DNA of 64,000 bases. Origin: a bacterium. GTDB lineage: Bacteria > Myxococcota > UBA727 > JAUIJE01. Shown in pieces: positions 24,167 through 32,149 of this stretch (position 1 is its first letter; every line of letters begins with the position of its first letter). A program made the position numbers and the translations under genes. The notes under the pieces were generated by a model. That model was not told where the DNA came from, ran no database searches, and was given only the letters and a program-made list of their open reading frames with translations. The stretch covers positions 62,001-126,000 of the forward strand of contig JAUIJE010000014.1 of NCBI GenBank assembly GCA_030431455.1. Direction: 5' to 3'.

Positions 24167-25248
24167 CCGTGGGCCTCGGTGCTTTCGGTGGGGGCGTCGA
24201 GGCCGTTGTGGAAGATGGGCAGACCTTCGTCGTTCCAGCGGAGCATGCCGCCGTTCATGGACACCGCGTGGGCAAAGCCCATCTCCTTCATCATCATCGC
24301 GGCCTTGCCCGAGCGTCCGCCCGAGCGGCACACGAGCACGTAGGTGTCGTCCTTGTCCCAGCCTTCGGCGGCGCCCATCAGCTCGGGGAGGGGCACGAGC
24401 TCAGAGTGCAGCACGTGCCCCAGTGGGCCCCAGAACTCGTCGGGGCCACGCACGTCGACGATCTTGACCTCGCCCTTTTTGCCCAGCACCCAGCGGGGGG
24501 TGACCTCGGGGACCCCGGTGGCGGAGATGCGCACGTTGGCCCAGTCCCCGCTCATGTCGAGGATGCCGCACTGGAGGTTGAGCGGGAGCGCCTCATCGAT
24601 AAACCGTGGATAGGCAAGCTTGAGGTTGTCCATGATGGTCAAAAACTCCGCCTCGGTGACCTTCAGGCCCACCCGGGGGTTGTGTTCTTTTTCGTGGGCC
24701 ACCGTGGTCTGGGTGCGGCCCTTGTAGTCGTGGCCGGGGTAGAGGGTGAAGTCGTCGGGCAGGCTGAAGATCTGGTCGCGCACGGACTTGAACAACGTGG
24801 TCGCGTCCCCTTGTTGGAAGTCGGTGCGCCCCGAGCCTTCGATGAGCAAGGTGTCGCCGGTGAACGCGGCTTTGGCGTCGGGCACGACGTAGGTCATGCA
24901 CCCCGCGGTGTGACCGGGGGTGGCCCGGGCCTCGAGGGTGTGGTGGCCGAAGGTGAGGGTCTGGCCGTGGTCGAGCGAGAGGTTGGCGCAGCTGACTCCG
25001 GCTTTGGCGGACACCCCGGTCTGGCCCCCGTGGGTCTTTTGCAGCAGGCCCGCGCCGGTGACGTGGTCGGCGTGCACGTGGGTGTCGAGCAGGTACTTGA
25101 GGTTGAAGCCCTCGTCGTCGAGCAGCGCGCGGTAGTTGTCGAGCTGTTCGCGCACGGGGTCGATGATCACCGCTTCCTTGGTGGTCTCGTCCGCGAGGAC
25201 GTAGGTGAAGGTGCTGGTGGCGTCGTCGAAGAGTTGGCGGAAATACAT
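24163..25248 (-). CDS. Persulfide dioxygenase (ETHE1-like) - rhodanese fusion
   Basis: 361 residues from the ATG at 25248 (CAGGAG upstream). The metallo-beta-lactamase-fold domain (about 1-235) has T-H-V-H-A-D-H, P-G-H-T-A-G-C and G-D-T-L-L-I-E-G-S-G-R-T-D-F, diagnostic for the ETHE1 persulfide dioxygenase branch (mononuclear iron). The rhodanese domain (about 255-350) carries active-site C-R-S-G-G-R-S. It converts glutathione persulfide to sulfite, and the rhodanese may load persulfide or form thiosulfate. It is first gene of the four-gene minus-strand operon, behind a sigma-54 promoter at 25315-25330, and divergent from the SQR operon. Confidence 0.93.
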   Translation of the reverse strand: MYFRQLFDDATSTFTYVLADETTKEAVIIDPVREQLDNYRALLDDEGFNLKYLLDTHVHADHVTGAGLLQKTHGGQTGVSAKAGVSCANLSLDHGQTLTFGHHTLEARATPGHTAGCMTYVVPDAKAAFTGDTLLIEGSGRTDFQQGDATTLFKSVRDQIFSLPDDFTLYPGHDYKGRTQTTVAHEKEHNPRVGLKVTEAEFLTIMDNLKLAYPRFIDEALPLNLQCGILDMSGDWANVRISATGVPEVTPRWVLGKKGEVKIVDVRGPDEFWGPLGHVLHSELVPLPELMGAAEGWDKDDTYVLVCRSGGRSGKAAMMMKEMGFAHAVSMNGGMLRWNDEGLPIFHNGLDAPTESTEAHG

Positions 25249-25314
25249 CGGGGACTCCTGGGCGGGGCGCGGATGCCGCGTGTCCCGAGGGTTGGAATGT
25301 CTGCACACCTAAAA

Positions 25315-25330
25315 TGCCAACCGCGTGCCA
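25315..25330 (-). promoter_or_regulatory. Sigma-54 promoter (-24/-12) of the persulfide dioxygenase operon
   Basis: The minus strand reads TGGCACG-CGGT-TGGCA. The GG and GC dinucleotides have the correct 10-base spacing, and the -24 half is a perfect consensus. The predicted start is near 25304, leaving a leader of about 55 bases before the ATG at 25248. Confidence 0.75.
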
Positions 25331-25393
25331 ACCCGGCGGGCGCCTTTTGGCCGCCATTCTACGCCGGGGCGGGGGCGGCGCGGGCGCGGCCCG

Positions 25394-25419
25394 GCAACGT
25401 GTTGCGACATGTTGCGACA
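25394..25419. promoter_or_regulatory. Tandem activator binding site (UAS) between divergent sigma-54 promoters
   Basis: Two copies of TGTTGCGACA stand back to back (25400-25409, 25410-25419), preceded by a GCAAC half-site at 25394-25398. The period of 10 bases puts both copies on one face of the helix. The site lies about 70 bases from one -24 element and 52 from the other. Related copies lie at 28517-28536 in front of the activator gene. Confidence 0.7.
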
Positions 25420-25470
25420 TAACCGGGACGCGGGGCGGGCCGGTGGCGTGCGTCTGCGGGGGGCGGGCGA

Positions 25471-25485
25471 TGGCCTGGTCCTTGC
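25471..25485 (+). promoter_or_regulatory. Sigma-54 promoter (-24/-12) of the DUF1641-SQR operon
   Basis: TGGCCTG-GTCC-TTGC: GG and GC are 10 bases apart and the -12 half is a perfect TTGC. It lies 58 bases before the ATG at 25543. It is weaker at -24 than the divergent promoter. Confidence 0.6.
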
Positions 25486-25542
25486 GATTGGTCTCGGCGA
25501 ACCAGGCGGGGCCCCGGGCCGCGCCGCCACCGTGGGGGAAAC

Positions 25543-26229
25543 ATGGTGTCCACAACCTCGAGCGGCAACCGCCGGCTGGCGATCCCCGACGACCCGGTCC
25601 TGGCCACGTTGCTGCGCATCGAGTCGCGGCTCGACAACCTCGAGACCCGCCTGGCCCCGGTGCTGGACGCCGTCGACCAACTGCCCGGCGCGTTGGGCAT
25701 GGCCGTCGACAAACTCGACGAGTTCGGCGCGCGCACCGGCGACCTCGACGAACGGTTCACCCGGCTGATGGCCCTGGCGGAAAAGCTCACCGAGCCCGCG
25801 GTCCTCGACCAGCTGTTCGGCCTGCTCGACATCGCCGGCAAAGCCCCCGGCACCACCGCCACCACCGTGGACATCATCGACGCCTTCGTGGCCCGGGCCG
25901 AGGCCGAAGGGGTCCAGGTCGACGAGGTGATCAAAAACGCCGACGCCACCGTGCACATGGTGCTGCGCCTGGTGCAAAACCAACAGCTGCAGGAGATCCT
26001 GCGCACCGGCGCCCTCGAGGCCGCCATCCTCGGGGTGGTGCAGTCGTTGGCCGGGGCCAAAGAAGCCGTGCGCCACGAACACATCGGCTTTTTCGGGTTC
26101 TTCCGGCTCTTGCGCGAGCCCGAGATTCAAATGGCATTGAACGCGGGGGTCAGCGCCGCCCGCAGCGTCGGCAGCGCCCTCGGCGGCTCTGCCCCTTCCA
26201 AACAACTGGGACCCAAAAACGACGCCTGA
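25543..26229 (+). CDS. DUF1641-family protein, partner of sulfide:quinone oxidoreductase
   Basis: 228 residues, soluble and highly helical. The N-terminal part (about 20-95) has heptad-like Leu/Asp repeats ([21 protein letters not shown]). The C-terminal part (about 130-205), with [22 protein letters not shown] and N-A-G-V-S, fits DUF1641. That family is commonly encoded next to sulfide:quinone oxidoreductases and some formate dehydrogenases; its biochemical role is not established. It is 30 bases upstream of the SQR gene in the same operon. Confidence 0.85.
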   Translation: MVSTTSSGNRRLAIPDDPVLATLLRIESRLDNLETRLAPVLDAVDQLPGALGMAVDKLDEFGARTGDLDERFTRLMALAEKLTEPAVLDQLFGLLDIAGKAPGTTATTVDIIDAFVARAEAEGVQVDEVIKNADATVHMVLRLVQNQQLQEILRTGALEAAILGVVQSLAGAKEAVRHEHIGFFGFFRLLREPEIQMALNAGVSAARSVGSALGGSAPSKQLGPKNDA

Positions 26230-26259
26230 GCGTCGCCGTCTCCCCCCGAGGACAGCATC

Positions 26260-27450
26260 ATGAGCGAACACAAACACTCCATCGTCATCGTCGGCGGCGG
26301 CACCGCGGGCATCTCCGTGGCCGCGCGTCTCGCCAAGTCCGCCCCCAAGCCGGACATCGCCATCATCGAGCCCTCCGAGAAGCACCACTACCAGCCCCTG
26401 TGGACCCTGGTGGGGGGCGGGGTGTTCGACCGGGAGGTCACCGAGCGGGACGAGGCCGACCTCATCCCCGACGACGTCACCTGGATCCGAGAAAAGGCCA
26501 AGACCTTCGAGCCCGAGAAGAACCAAGTGACATTGGCGAATGGCGACGTGGTCAAGTACGACCAGCTCATCGTGGCCGCCGGCATCCAGCTCAACTGGGA
26601 CAAGGTGAAGGGGCTCAAGGATGCCCTGGGCAAAGACGGGGTCACCTCCAACTACGACTACAACACCGTGTCCAAGACCTGGGACTTCATCCGCACCTTC
26701 CCCGGGGGCAACGCGGTGTTCACCTTCCCCGCCACCCCCATCAAGTGCGCGGGGGCGCCGCAGAAGATCATGTACCTCGCGGAGGAGGCGTTCCGGCGCC
26801 AAGGGGTGCGCGAGAAGTCCAATGTGATTTACGCGACCGCCACCGCGGGCATGTTCGGCATTCCCCGGTACAAAAAGGTGCTCGACGGCATCGTCGCGGA
26901 CCGGGGCATCGAGCCAAAGTTCAACCAGAACCTGATCGAGATTCGCCCCGGATCCAAAGAGGCGGTGTTCGCGGATGTGGCCGGGGGTGACGAGCTGGTG
27001 CTCAACTACCAAATGATCCACGTGACCCCGCCCCAGAGCGCGCCAGGGTTTATTGTGGAGAGCCCCCTGGCGGGCGACGGCGGTTGGGTGGCGGTGGACA
27101 AACACACCATGCAGCACGACAAGTACGAGAACGTCTTTTCGCTCGGCGACTGCAGCAGCTTGCCCTGTTCGAAGACCGGGGCCGCGATCCGCAAACAGGC
27201 CCCGATCCTCGTCGAGAACGTGCTCGCGTTCCGCAAGGGCCAAACGCTCACCGGCAAGTACGACGGCTATGCCTCGTGCCCGCTGGTCACCGGCTATGGC
27301 CGGGTGGTGCTCGCGGAGTTTGGCTACGACGGCAAAATCATGGAGACCTTCCCCATGAGCCAAGCCAAAGAACGGTTCTCGATGTACGCGCTCAAGGCCC
27401 ACATGCTCCCCGACCTCTATTGGCACGGGATGCTCAAGGGCCGGATGTGA
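26260..27450 (+). CDS. sqr: Type II sulfide:quinone oxidoreductase
   Basis: 396 residues. The N-terminal FAD-binding V-G-G-G-T-A-G-I-S and the [15 protein letters not shown] stretch are SQR hallmarks. The two redox Cys sit in K-C-A-G-A-P-Q-K (C163) and S-C-P-L-V-T-G-Y (C340), the same contexts as in the mitochondrial-type (type II) enzyme. [15 protein letters not shown] is the second FAD-contact region. It oxidises sulfide at the membrane, passing electrons to quinone and sulfane sulfur to a thiol acceptor, the substrate for the divergently encoded dioxygenase. The ATG has GAGGA upstream. Confidence 0.94.
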   Translation: MSEHKHSIVIVGGGTAGISVAARLAKSAPKPDIAIIEPSEKHHYQPLWTLVGGGVFDREVTERDEADLIPDDVTWIREKAKTFEPEKNQVTLANGDVVKYDQLIVAAGIQLNWDKVKGLKDALGKDGVTSNYDYNTVSKTWDFIRTFPGGNAVFTFPATPIKCAGAPQKIMYLAEEAFRRQGVREKSNVIYATATAGMFGIPRYKKVLDGIVADRGIEPKFNQNLIEIRPGSKEAVFADVAGGDELVLNYQMIHVTPPQSAPGFIVESPLAGDGGWVAVDKHTMQHDKYENVFSLGDCSSLPCSKTGAAIRKQAPILVENVLAFRKGQTLTGKYDGYASCPLVTGYGRVVLAEFGYDGKIMETFPMSQAKERFSMYALKAHMLPDLYWHGMLKGRM

Positions 27451-27534
27451 CCGATTCTCGACGTGGCGTGGGTCGACCCGCGCCAGGTCGAAAGCGAGGC
27501 TGACGGCCCGGTCCTGTCCCCCACAGTGGGGTCG

Positions 27535-28512
27535 TCAGTGTCGCTTGGCGCGAGGCCAGCTCAGGTTGGCCTCGCGCATTTTTCTCCACAGCGTCGAGCG
27601 GCTCATGCCCAAGATCTCGGCCGCTTGTTCGCGGTCGCCCTGGGCCCGGGTCAAGGCCCGGCGCATGCGCTCCACCTCCGACGGGGCGGGGCTGCCCTTT
27701 TGGTTGGGCGGGGCTTCGCCCCGCAGCTCGGGGGGGAGCGCGTCGAGACCGATGATGGGCCCATCGGTCATCACCACCGCGTACTCCATGACATTGCGCA
27801 GCTCCCGCACGTTGCCCGGCCAGTCGTAGGACACCAGCGCGTCGAAGGCGTCGGCCTCGATGCCCTCGATGGCGAAGTCCCCCTCGCTCTTCGAAAACTC
27901 CCCGATGAGGTGGAACGCCAGCGCCTCGATGTCGCCGGTGCGTTCGCGCAGGGCGGGCAAGAAGATGGGCAGGACCCGGATGCGGAACATCAGGTCGCGG
28001 CGGAACTTGTTGGCGTCGGCCGCGTCGCGCAACGAGACGTGGGTGGCGCTGACCACCCGCACATCGATGGAGACCTTTTCGCTGCCCCCGAGGGGGACGA
28101 ACTCGCGCTCCTGCAGCACCCGCAGCAGCCGGGCCTGGATGTCCAGTGGCATTTCGGCGATCTCATCCAGAAACACTGTGCCCTGGTCGGCGAGCCGGAA
28201 CAGGCCCTTGCGGTCTCGCACCGCCCCGGTGAACGCGCCCCGCACATGGCCGAACAGCTCGGAGGCGAGCATCTCCCCGGTGAGGGACGCACAGTTGACC
28301 GCGTAAAAGGGGGCCTTGTCCCGTCGCGAGAGCTGGTGGATGGCCCGGGCCGCGAGCTCCTTGCCGGTGCCGGTCTCGCCCCGGATGAGCACGCTGGCCT
28401 CGGCCCGGGCGGCCTTTTCCAGGGTCTCGAAAAAATCGTTCATCTCCGGGGCCACGGTGAGCATGCCGAAGACGTTGCGCGGGGGTGTGCGGGGGGCTCG
28501 ACGGATGGCCAT
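27535..28512 (-). CDS. Sigma-54 activator (AAA+ plus Fis-type HTH) without sensory domain
   Basis: 325 residues from the ATG at 28512 (a GTG five codons upstream is possible). The AAA+ domain starts almost at once (about 15-250): Walker A G-E-T-G-T-G-K-E, the sigma-54-contacting G-A-F-T-G-A loop, [10 protein letters not shown] and an arginine-finger region. The C-terminal Fis-type HTH (about 280-320) has [16 protein letters not shown]. No receiver, GAF, PAS or Cys-rich sulfur-sensing N-terminus exists. Only one Cys is visible, in the ordinary A-V-N-C-A-S-L position. Its gene faces the SQR operon and carries the same 10-bp motif in its leader, so it most likely controls the sulfide genes. Confidence 0.88.
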   Translation of the reverse strand: MAIRRAPRTPPRNVFGMLTVAPEMNDFFETLEKAARAEASVLIRGETGTGKELAARAIHQLSRRDKAPFYAVNCASLTGEMLASELFGHVRGAFTGAVRDRKGLFRLADQGTVFLDEIAEMPLDIQARLLRVLQEREFVPLGGSEKVSIDVRVVSATHVSLRDAADANKFRRDLMFRIRVLPIFLPALRERTGDIEALAFHLIGEFSKSEGDFAIEGIEADAFDALVSYDWPGNVRELRNVMEYAVVMTDGPIIGLDALPPELRGEAPPNQKGSPAPSEVERMRRALTRAQGDREQAAEILGMSRSTLWRKMREANLSWPRAKRH

Positions 28513-28516
28513 GACC

Positions 28517-28536
28517 TGTTGCAACACGTTGCGACG
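28517..28536. promoter_or_regulatory. Activator autoregulation site
   Basis: TGTTGCAACA (28517-28526, a perfect palindrome) is followed directly by CGTTGCGACG (28527-28536). This is the same 10-base module and spacing as at 25400-25419. It lies just upstream of the activator's ATG and would cover its ribosome-binding region, suggesting autorepression. Confidence 0.65.
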
Positions 28537-28572
28537 AGCTTGGCAAGGACAATGTCGCTGGGTCGGGCCTGG

Positions 28573-29214
28573 CTACGACGGGAACAGCGGGGGCAGCACC
28601 GCGTAGGGGTCCTGGGGGTCGGGGCTCGGCCGGAACATGATCGCGATGCGCGGGCCCGCGCGTTTGCACTTCGGGACCGCGTGCTCCCAGGTGCGCTGGA
28701 TGGTCCCGCCCATCACGCACAGGTCGCCCCACCCGAGGTAAAAGCTGTGGGCGGCCGGCCCGCCCTTTTCGCGCAGCAAGAACTTGCGCGGCTCGCCGAC
28801 CGACACCGTGCACACCATCGAGTGGGCGAGGTTGCGCGCGAGCACGTCGCCGTGCCACGCCACCGAGTCGCGGCCGTCGCGGTAGTACGCCATGGACACG
28901 TGGCGCAGGGCGAGGTCGTAGCGGGCGCTGAGCGCGTCGGCCATGCCCCGCACGAGGTCACCGAGCGGACCGTGGGCGGGCCCGCGCGACATCAGCCGGG
29001 GCACGTCGACGATGCGGTCGTACATCGCCCGCTGCTCGTGTACCCAGGGCGCGCGGCGCACAAGCTCGTCGAAGATCGCTTCGTGGCCGTCGAGCCAGCC
29101 GGGGCAGCGGTCGACCCACGCGCCGTGCGTAAGCTCGAGGCGCTCAAGCCGGGCGAAGGCCTCGTCGAAGCGGGGCGCCGAGCGCCCGAACAGTCCTGCT
29201 TGCACCGCGACCAT
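28573..29214 (-). CDS. AlkB-like 2-oxoglutarate/Fe(II) oxygenase
   Basis: 213 residues. Iron ligands W-H-G-D (H121, D123) and E-H178; the co-substrate/substrate motif R189-I-A-I-M-F-R195 is the AlkB R-x5-R signature. The Y-R-D-G-R-D-S-V-A-W segment before H121 also matches AlkB homologues. Family role: oxidative demethylation of alkylated nucleic-acid bases, though some members act on RNA or protein. It is cytosolic. It is the gene before the sigma-54 activator on the same strand, 60 bases apart, but probably unrelated to sulfide oxidation. Confidence 0.88.
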   Translation of the reverse strand: MVAVQAGLFGRSAPRFDEAFARLERLELTHGAWVDRCPGWLDGHEAIFDELVRRAPWVHEQRAMYDRIVDVPRLMSRGPAHGPLGDLVRGMADALSARYDLALRHVSMAYYRDGRDSVAWHGDVLARNLAHSMVCTVSVGEPRKFLLREKGGPAAHSFYLGWGDLCVMGGTIQRTWEHAVPKCKRAGPRIAIMFRPSPDPQDPYAVLPPLFPS

Positions 29215-29337
29215 CGTGCGCCGAGGGTACTGAACAAAACAGCAGTGTTCAAGCCCCGCCGTACGCCCCCCGTCGACGCACCGGGCGGTCCAAAATCGCC
29301 CCCAACGCGCTACACCCAAAGCACCCATGGAGGACAC

Positions 29338-30888
29338 ATGCCCATCGAGCGCAGCGGCAACCGGCCCGTCATCACCCCCCGCCCCGCGGACACCACCACC
29401 GCGACCACCGGCGCGGGCGCCCCCGCCGACGTCACCGCCCCCGATGCGCCCCCGGGTCCGTCCGGTCTCGACGCCGCCACCGACGCGGGCACCGTGCCCC
29501 ACGACGCGGGCGCCCCGGCCTCGGGCGCGCCCACCCTCGGCGCGGGCGTCGGCCCCATCGCGTCCCGCTTCGCCCAGACCCTGGGCGGCCCCAACCTCTT
29601 TTCGCTGCGGCCCGGCCTGCTGCAAGACGCGGTGGGTCTCGACGTGGTGCTCGCCCAGATCCCCAAGACCCCCGCCGGCCAGGCCGGGGTCAAGCAGCTC
29701 ATCGCCGGGTTTGAACAAAAGACCGGGGTCAAGGTCCCCGACGCGATGGTGGCCGCGGCCATGGCCAACCCCCAGCACCTCGCGAACATCCTCCAGCTCA
29801 CCCCGGGCCAGATGTCGGCGGGCATCGACGCGCTCAACGCCGCCCACCAAGCGGGTAAGGTGCCCGACACCAAGCCGCGCACCCACCGGTTGCCCCAGAC
29901 CTTCGACTTCGCCGACCTCGCGAAGGTCAAGTACGACCGGCCCGACACCGCGGTCAAAGAGCTCGCCCCTGGCCTGCTGCGCGGCGACGTCAAGAACGAC
30001 GCGCTCTCCGACGACCAAGCCAAAATGAACGTCGCGTTGGCCGAGGTGTTCGATCGTCTCTCTGCCAATGCTACTGCAGAGGATGGCGACAAGTTCACCA
30101 TTCAGTACGGCGGCGGCAACTACACCCGGGTGGACACCTTCCTCGGGGCGTTGGCCAAAGACGGCTACGAGATCGAGGCCAAGGTCGACCACCGGGTGGC
30201 CAACTTCGCCGGGCTGTTCACCAAAGCGCCCACCGGCCAGCTCCTCGACGTGCCCGCCCCGCTGATGGTGCGCACCGGGGTCAAAGACGCCGCGGGCCAA
30301 GAGGCGGTGGTGCCCGCGGTCCACTCCGAGCTGGTCATCTCCATCAAGTCTGGTCCCGAGAGCAAACAAAAGCTCGACGGGGACATCAAGTTTTACCAAG
30401 GGGTGAGCGCCACCGGCTTTTTCCCCTGCGACATCAACCGCACCCCGACGTGGGCCGGCGCCACCACCGCCGACGTGCTCACCGGCCAAGACGCGCTCAA
30501 GGCGGTCGAGCTCGCGGGCTTGCTCACCGACATCATCAACGACGCCTCCGCCAGCCTCGACCTCGTCGCCGCCGGCTACGGCGTGACCGGGGTGTGCAAC
30601 GACTCGGTGGCGGTGATCCAGCAAGCCCTCACCGGCCACACCACCGCCTATCCCCTGTTGATGCGCGACGACACCTTGCTCGGCGAGTTCCAAGCCCGGC
30701 TCGGCGACAAAGACCACCGCGACGACCCCGAGTACCGCACGCTCAAAAGCGCCATCGACGCGTTGCCGAGCGACATGACCGCCAACGCCAGCGCACAGGC
30801 CCGGGCCGAGGCGTCGATGCCGTGGAAGCCCGGACAAGAGCCGTTCGTGTCGTCGGCCCACGCCCGGGCGGCCTTGACCGGCTCCTGA
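29338..30888 (+). CDS. Hypothetical protein, 516 residues
   Basis: The ATG at 29338 has GGAGG upstream. No signal peptide. The first 70 residues are Thr/Ala/Pro/Gly-rich and probably disordered. The rest is mixed helical/strand sequence with segments such as R-P-G-L-L-Q-D-A-V-G-L-D, Q-Y-G-G-G-N-Y-T-R-V-D, H-S-E-L-V-I-S-I-K and G-V-T-G-V-C-N-D-S-V-A-V. The soluble, multi-domain look with a flexible N-terminus would fit a cytosolic scaffold or an exported effector, but nothing identifies it. It stands alone between the AlkB gene and the BI-1 promoter. Confidence 0.65.
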   Translation: MPIERSGNRPVITPRPADTTTATTGAGAPADVTAPDAPPGPSGLDAATDAGTVPHDAGAPASGAPTLGAGVGPIASRFAQTLGGPNLFSLRPGLLQDAVGLDVVLAQIPKTPAGQAGVKQLIAGFEQKTGVKVPDAMVAAAMANPQHLANILQLTPGQMSAGIDALNAAHQAGKVPDTKPRTHRLPQTFDFADLAKVKYDRPDTAVKELAPGLLRGDVKNDALSDDQAKMNVALAEVFDRLSANATAEDGDKFTIQYGGGNYTRVDTFLGALAKDGYEIEAKVDHRVANFAGLFTKAPTGQLLDVPAPLMVRTGVKDAAGQEAVVPAVHSELVISIKSGPESKQKLDGDIKFYQGVSATGFFPCDINRTPTWAGATTADVLTGQDALKAVELAGLLTDIINDASASLDLVAAGYGVTGVCNDSVAVIQQALTGHTTAYPLLMRDDTLLGEFQARLGDKDHRDDPEYRTLKSAIDALPSDMTANASAQARAEASMPWKPGQEPFVSSAHARAALTGS

Positions 30889-30947
30889 TCTCGGATTCGG
30901 GAAAGAATCGGGAATAAAGTCGCCGGGTTGTCCCCGGTCGGGTGCGG

Positions 30948-30975
30948 TTGACCGCGGCTCGCAGAAGGCTACATT
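30948..30975 (+). promoter_or_regulatory. Sigma-70-type promoter for the Bax inhibitor-1 family gene
   Basis: TTGACC (30948-30953) and TACATT (30970-30975) with a 16-base spacer. The expected start is near 30982, giving a leader of about 38 bases to the ATG at 31020. Confidence 0.6.
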
Positions 30976-31019
30976 AAGCCCGTTGTCGGGCCGGTTCGGC
31001 CCATTCCCAGGGGTTTCCC

Positions 31020-31787
31020 ATGCGTTTTTCCAATCCCGCGCTCCAGACATCCACGTTTGCCAACTTCCGCGCGAACATCCACGACGCGGCCCAGACCGAG
31101 AAGGTCCGCATGACGGTGCAGGGCACGGTCAACAAGACCGGCCTGCTGCTCATCCTCACCGCGGCCGCGTTCGCCTTCGTGTGGAATCTCGCCCTCACCG
31201 CCGGCCCCGCGGCCGCGTACCCGTTTTTCATCGGCGGGTTCATCGCCGCGTTTGTGGTCGCGCTGTTCGCCGGGTTCAAAAAAGAGTGGGCGATGTTCAC
31301 CGGGCCGCTTTACGCGGTGCTCGAGGGCCTCGGCCTCGGTGGTCTCAGTTTTTACATCAACATGCGCTTCCCCGGCATTCCCTTCTGGGCGGTGGTGGCG
31401 ACCTTCGCGGTGATGTTCTCGATGCTGGCGCTGTTCAAGACCGGCGTCATCAAGGTCACCGAGAAGTTCAAGGCGATGGTCGGCGTCGGGATGATGGCGG
31501 TGATGGTCATCTACCTGGTGCAGATCGGCCTGTCGTTCTTCCTGGGCATGAGCATCCCCGGCCTGTTCTCCGCGGGTTGGATCGGCCTCGGCTTCTCCCT
31601 GCTCGTCGTCGGGCTCGCCGCGTTCCGCCTCGTGCTTGACTTCGATTTCATCACCAAGGGCGCCGACCAAGGCTTGCCCAAGTACATGGAGTGGTACAGC
31701 GCGTTCGGTCTCATCGTCGGCCTGGCCTGGCTCTACGTCGAGATTCTGCGGCTGCTCACGATCATCGCGTCCATGACCCGCGACTGA
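31020..31787 (+). CDS. Bax inhibitor-1/YccA family membrane protein
   Basis: 255 residues with about seven hydrophobic helices. The N-terminal F-S-N-P-A-L and the motifs P-L-Y-A-V-L-E-G-L-G-L-G-G-L-S and A-F-R-L-V-L-D-F-D-F-I-T-K-G-A-D-Q-G-L-P-K-Y-M-E-W-Y match the bacterial BI-1-like group (YbhL/YccA-related; often DUF4381/Bax1-I). The paired acidic residues near the C-terminal helix (D-F-D, E-W) correspond to the pH-sensing pair known from BI-1 structures. Role: proposed ion leak or membrane-protease modulation. It is monocistronic, with its own promoter and terminator. Confidence 0.88.
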   Translation: MRFSNPALQTSTFANFRANIHDAAQTEKVRMTVQGTVNKTGLLLILTAAAFAFVWNLALTAGPAAAYPFFIGGFIAAFVVALFAGFKKEWAMFTGPLYAVLEGLGLGGLSFYINMRFPGIPFWAVVATFAVMFSMLALFKTGVIKVTEKFKAMVGVGMMAVMVIYLVQIGLSFFLGMSIPGLFSAGWIGLGFSLLVVGLAAFRLVLDFDFITKGADQGLPKYMEWYSAFGLIVGLAWLYVEILRLLTIIASMTRD

Positions 31788-31820
31788 CCGGCCCCGGCCC
31801 CGCCGGCTCGCCCCGAAAAG

Positions 31821-31846
31821 GCCCCTCGCTGAGCGAGGGGCTTTTT
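31821..31846 (+). terminator. Intrinsic terminator
   Basis: GCCCCTCGCT and AGCGAGGGGC form a 10-bp stem around a single-base loop (31821-31841), with TTTTT after it. It ends the BI-1 family gene. Confidence 0.9.
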
Positions 31847-31928
31847 GTTCCCCACGGTCTGTTCCCGCCGGTTTGTGTCCCCCAGCTTGTTTTCCCAGGC
31901 AGTGCCATTGGCTCGCGACTCCTCCCCT

Positions 31929-32141
31929 GTGCGCATCGACCGTTGCCTGTGCTGTGAGGTCAGCTTCGCCGCGGCCCGGGCCCGGGCCGAGCGCGTGGGG
32001 GCGGTGAGCCTGGTCGCACTCCAGTCCCACATGGACGTGGGCACCGGCTGCGGTTTGTGCCACCCTTACCTGCGCCGCTGCCTGCGCACCGGCGAGACGG
32101 TGTTCACGTCGATTCTCGAAGAGGACGACGAGCCCGCGTGA
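31929..32141 (+). CDS. BFD-like [2Fe-2S]-binding small protein
   Basis: 70 residues from a GTG at 31929; a GTG at 31902 or TTG at 31908 would lengthen it, and no clear ribosome-binding site decides. The pattern D-R-C-L-C-C-E-V-S-F, then about 35 residues, then G-T-G-C-G-L-C-H-P-Y-L is the C-x-C...C-x-x-C cluster site of bacterioferritin-associated ferredoxin-like domains. The ending G-E-T-V-F-T-S-I-L-E-E-D-D is typical of stand-alone members. Likely a small cytosolic iron-sulfur protein in iron or electron handling. The stop overlaps a possible GTG of the next gene. Confidence 0.75.
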   Translation: MRIDRCLCCEVSFAAARARAERVGAVSLVALQSHMDVGTGCGLCHPYLRRCLRTGETVFTSILEEDDEPA

Positions 32142-32149
32142 GGTCCAGC

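Noticed and set aside
21476-24343. A 955-codon open frame on the plus strand opposite SorA and the rhodanese fusion
   Set aside because: The minus-strand proteins carry catalytic motifs of known families; the antisense frame shows only the composition expected of a shadow.
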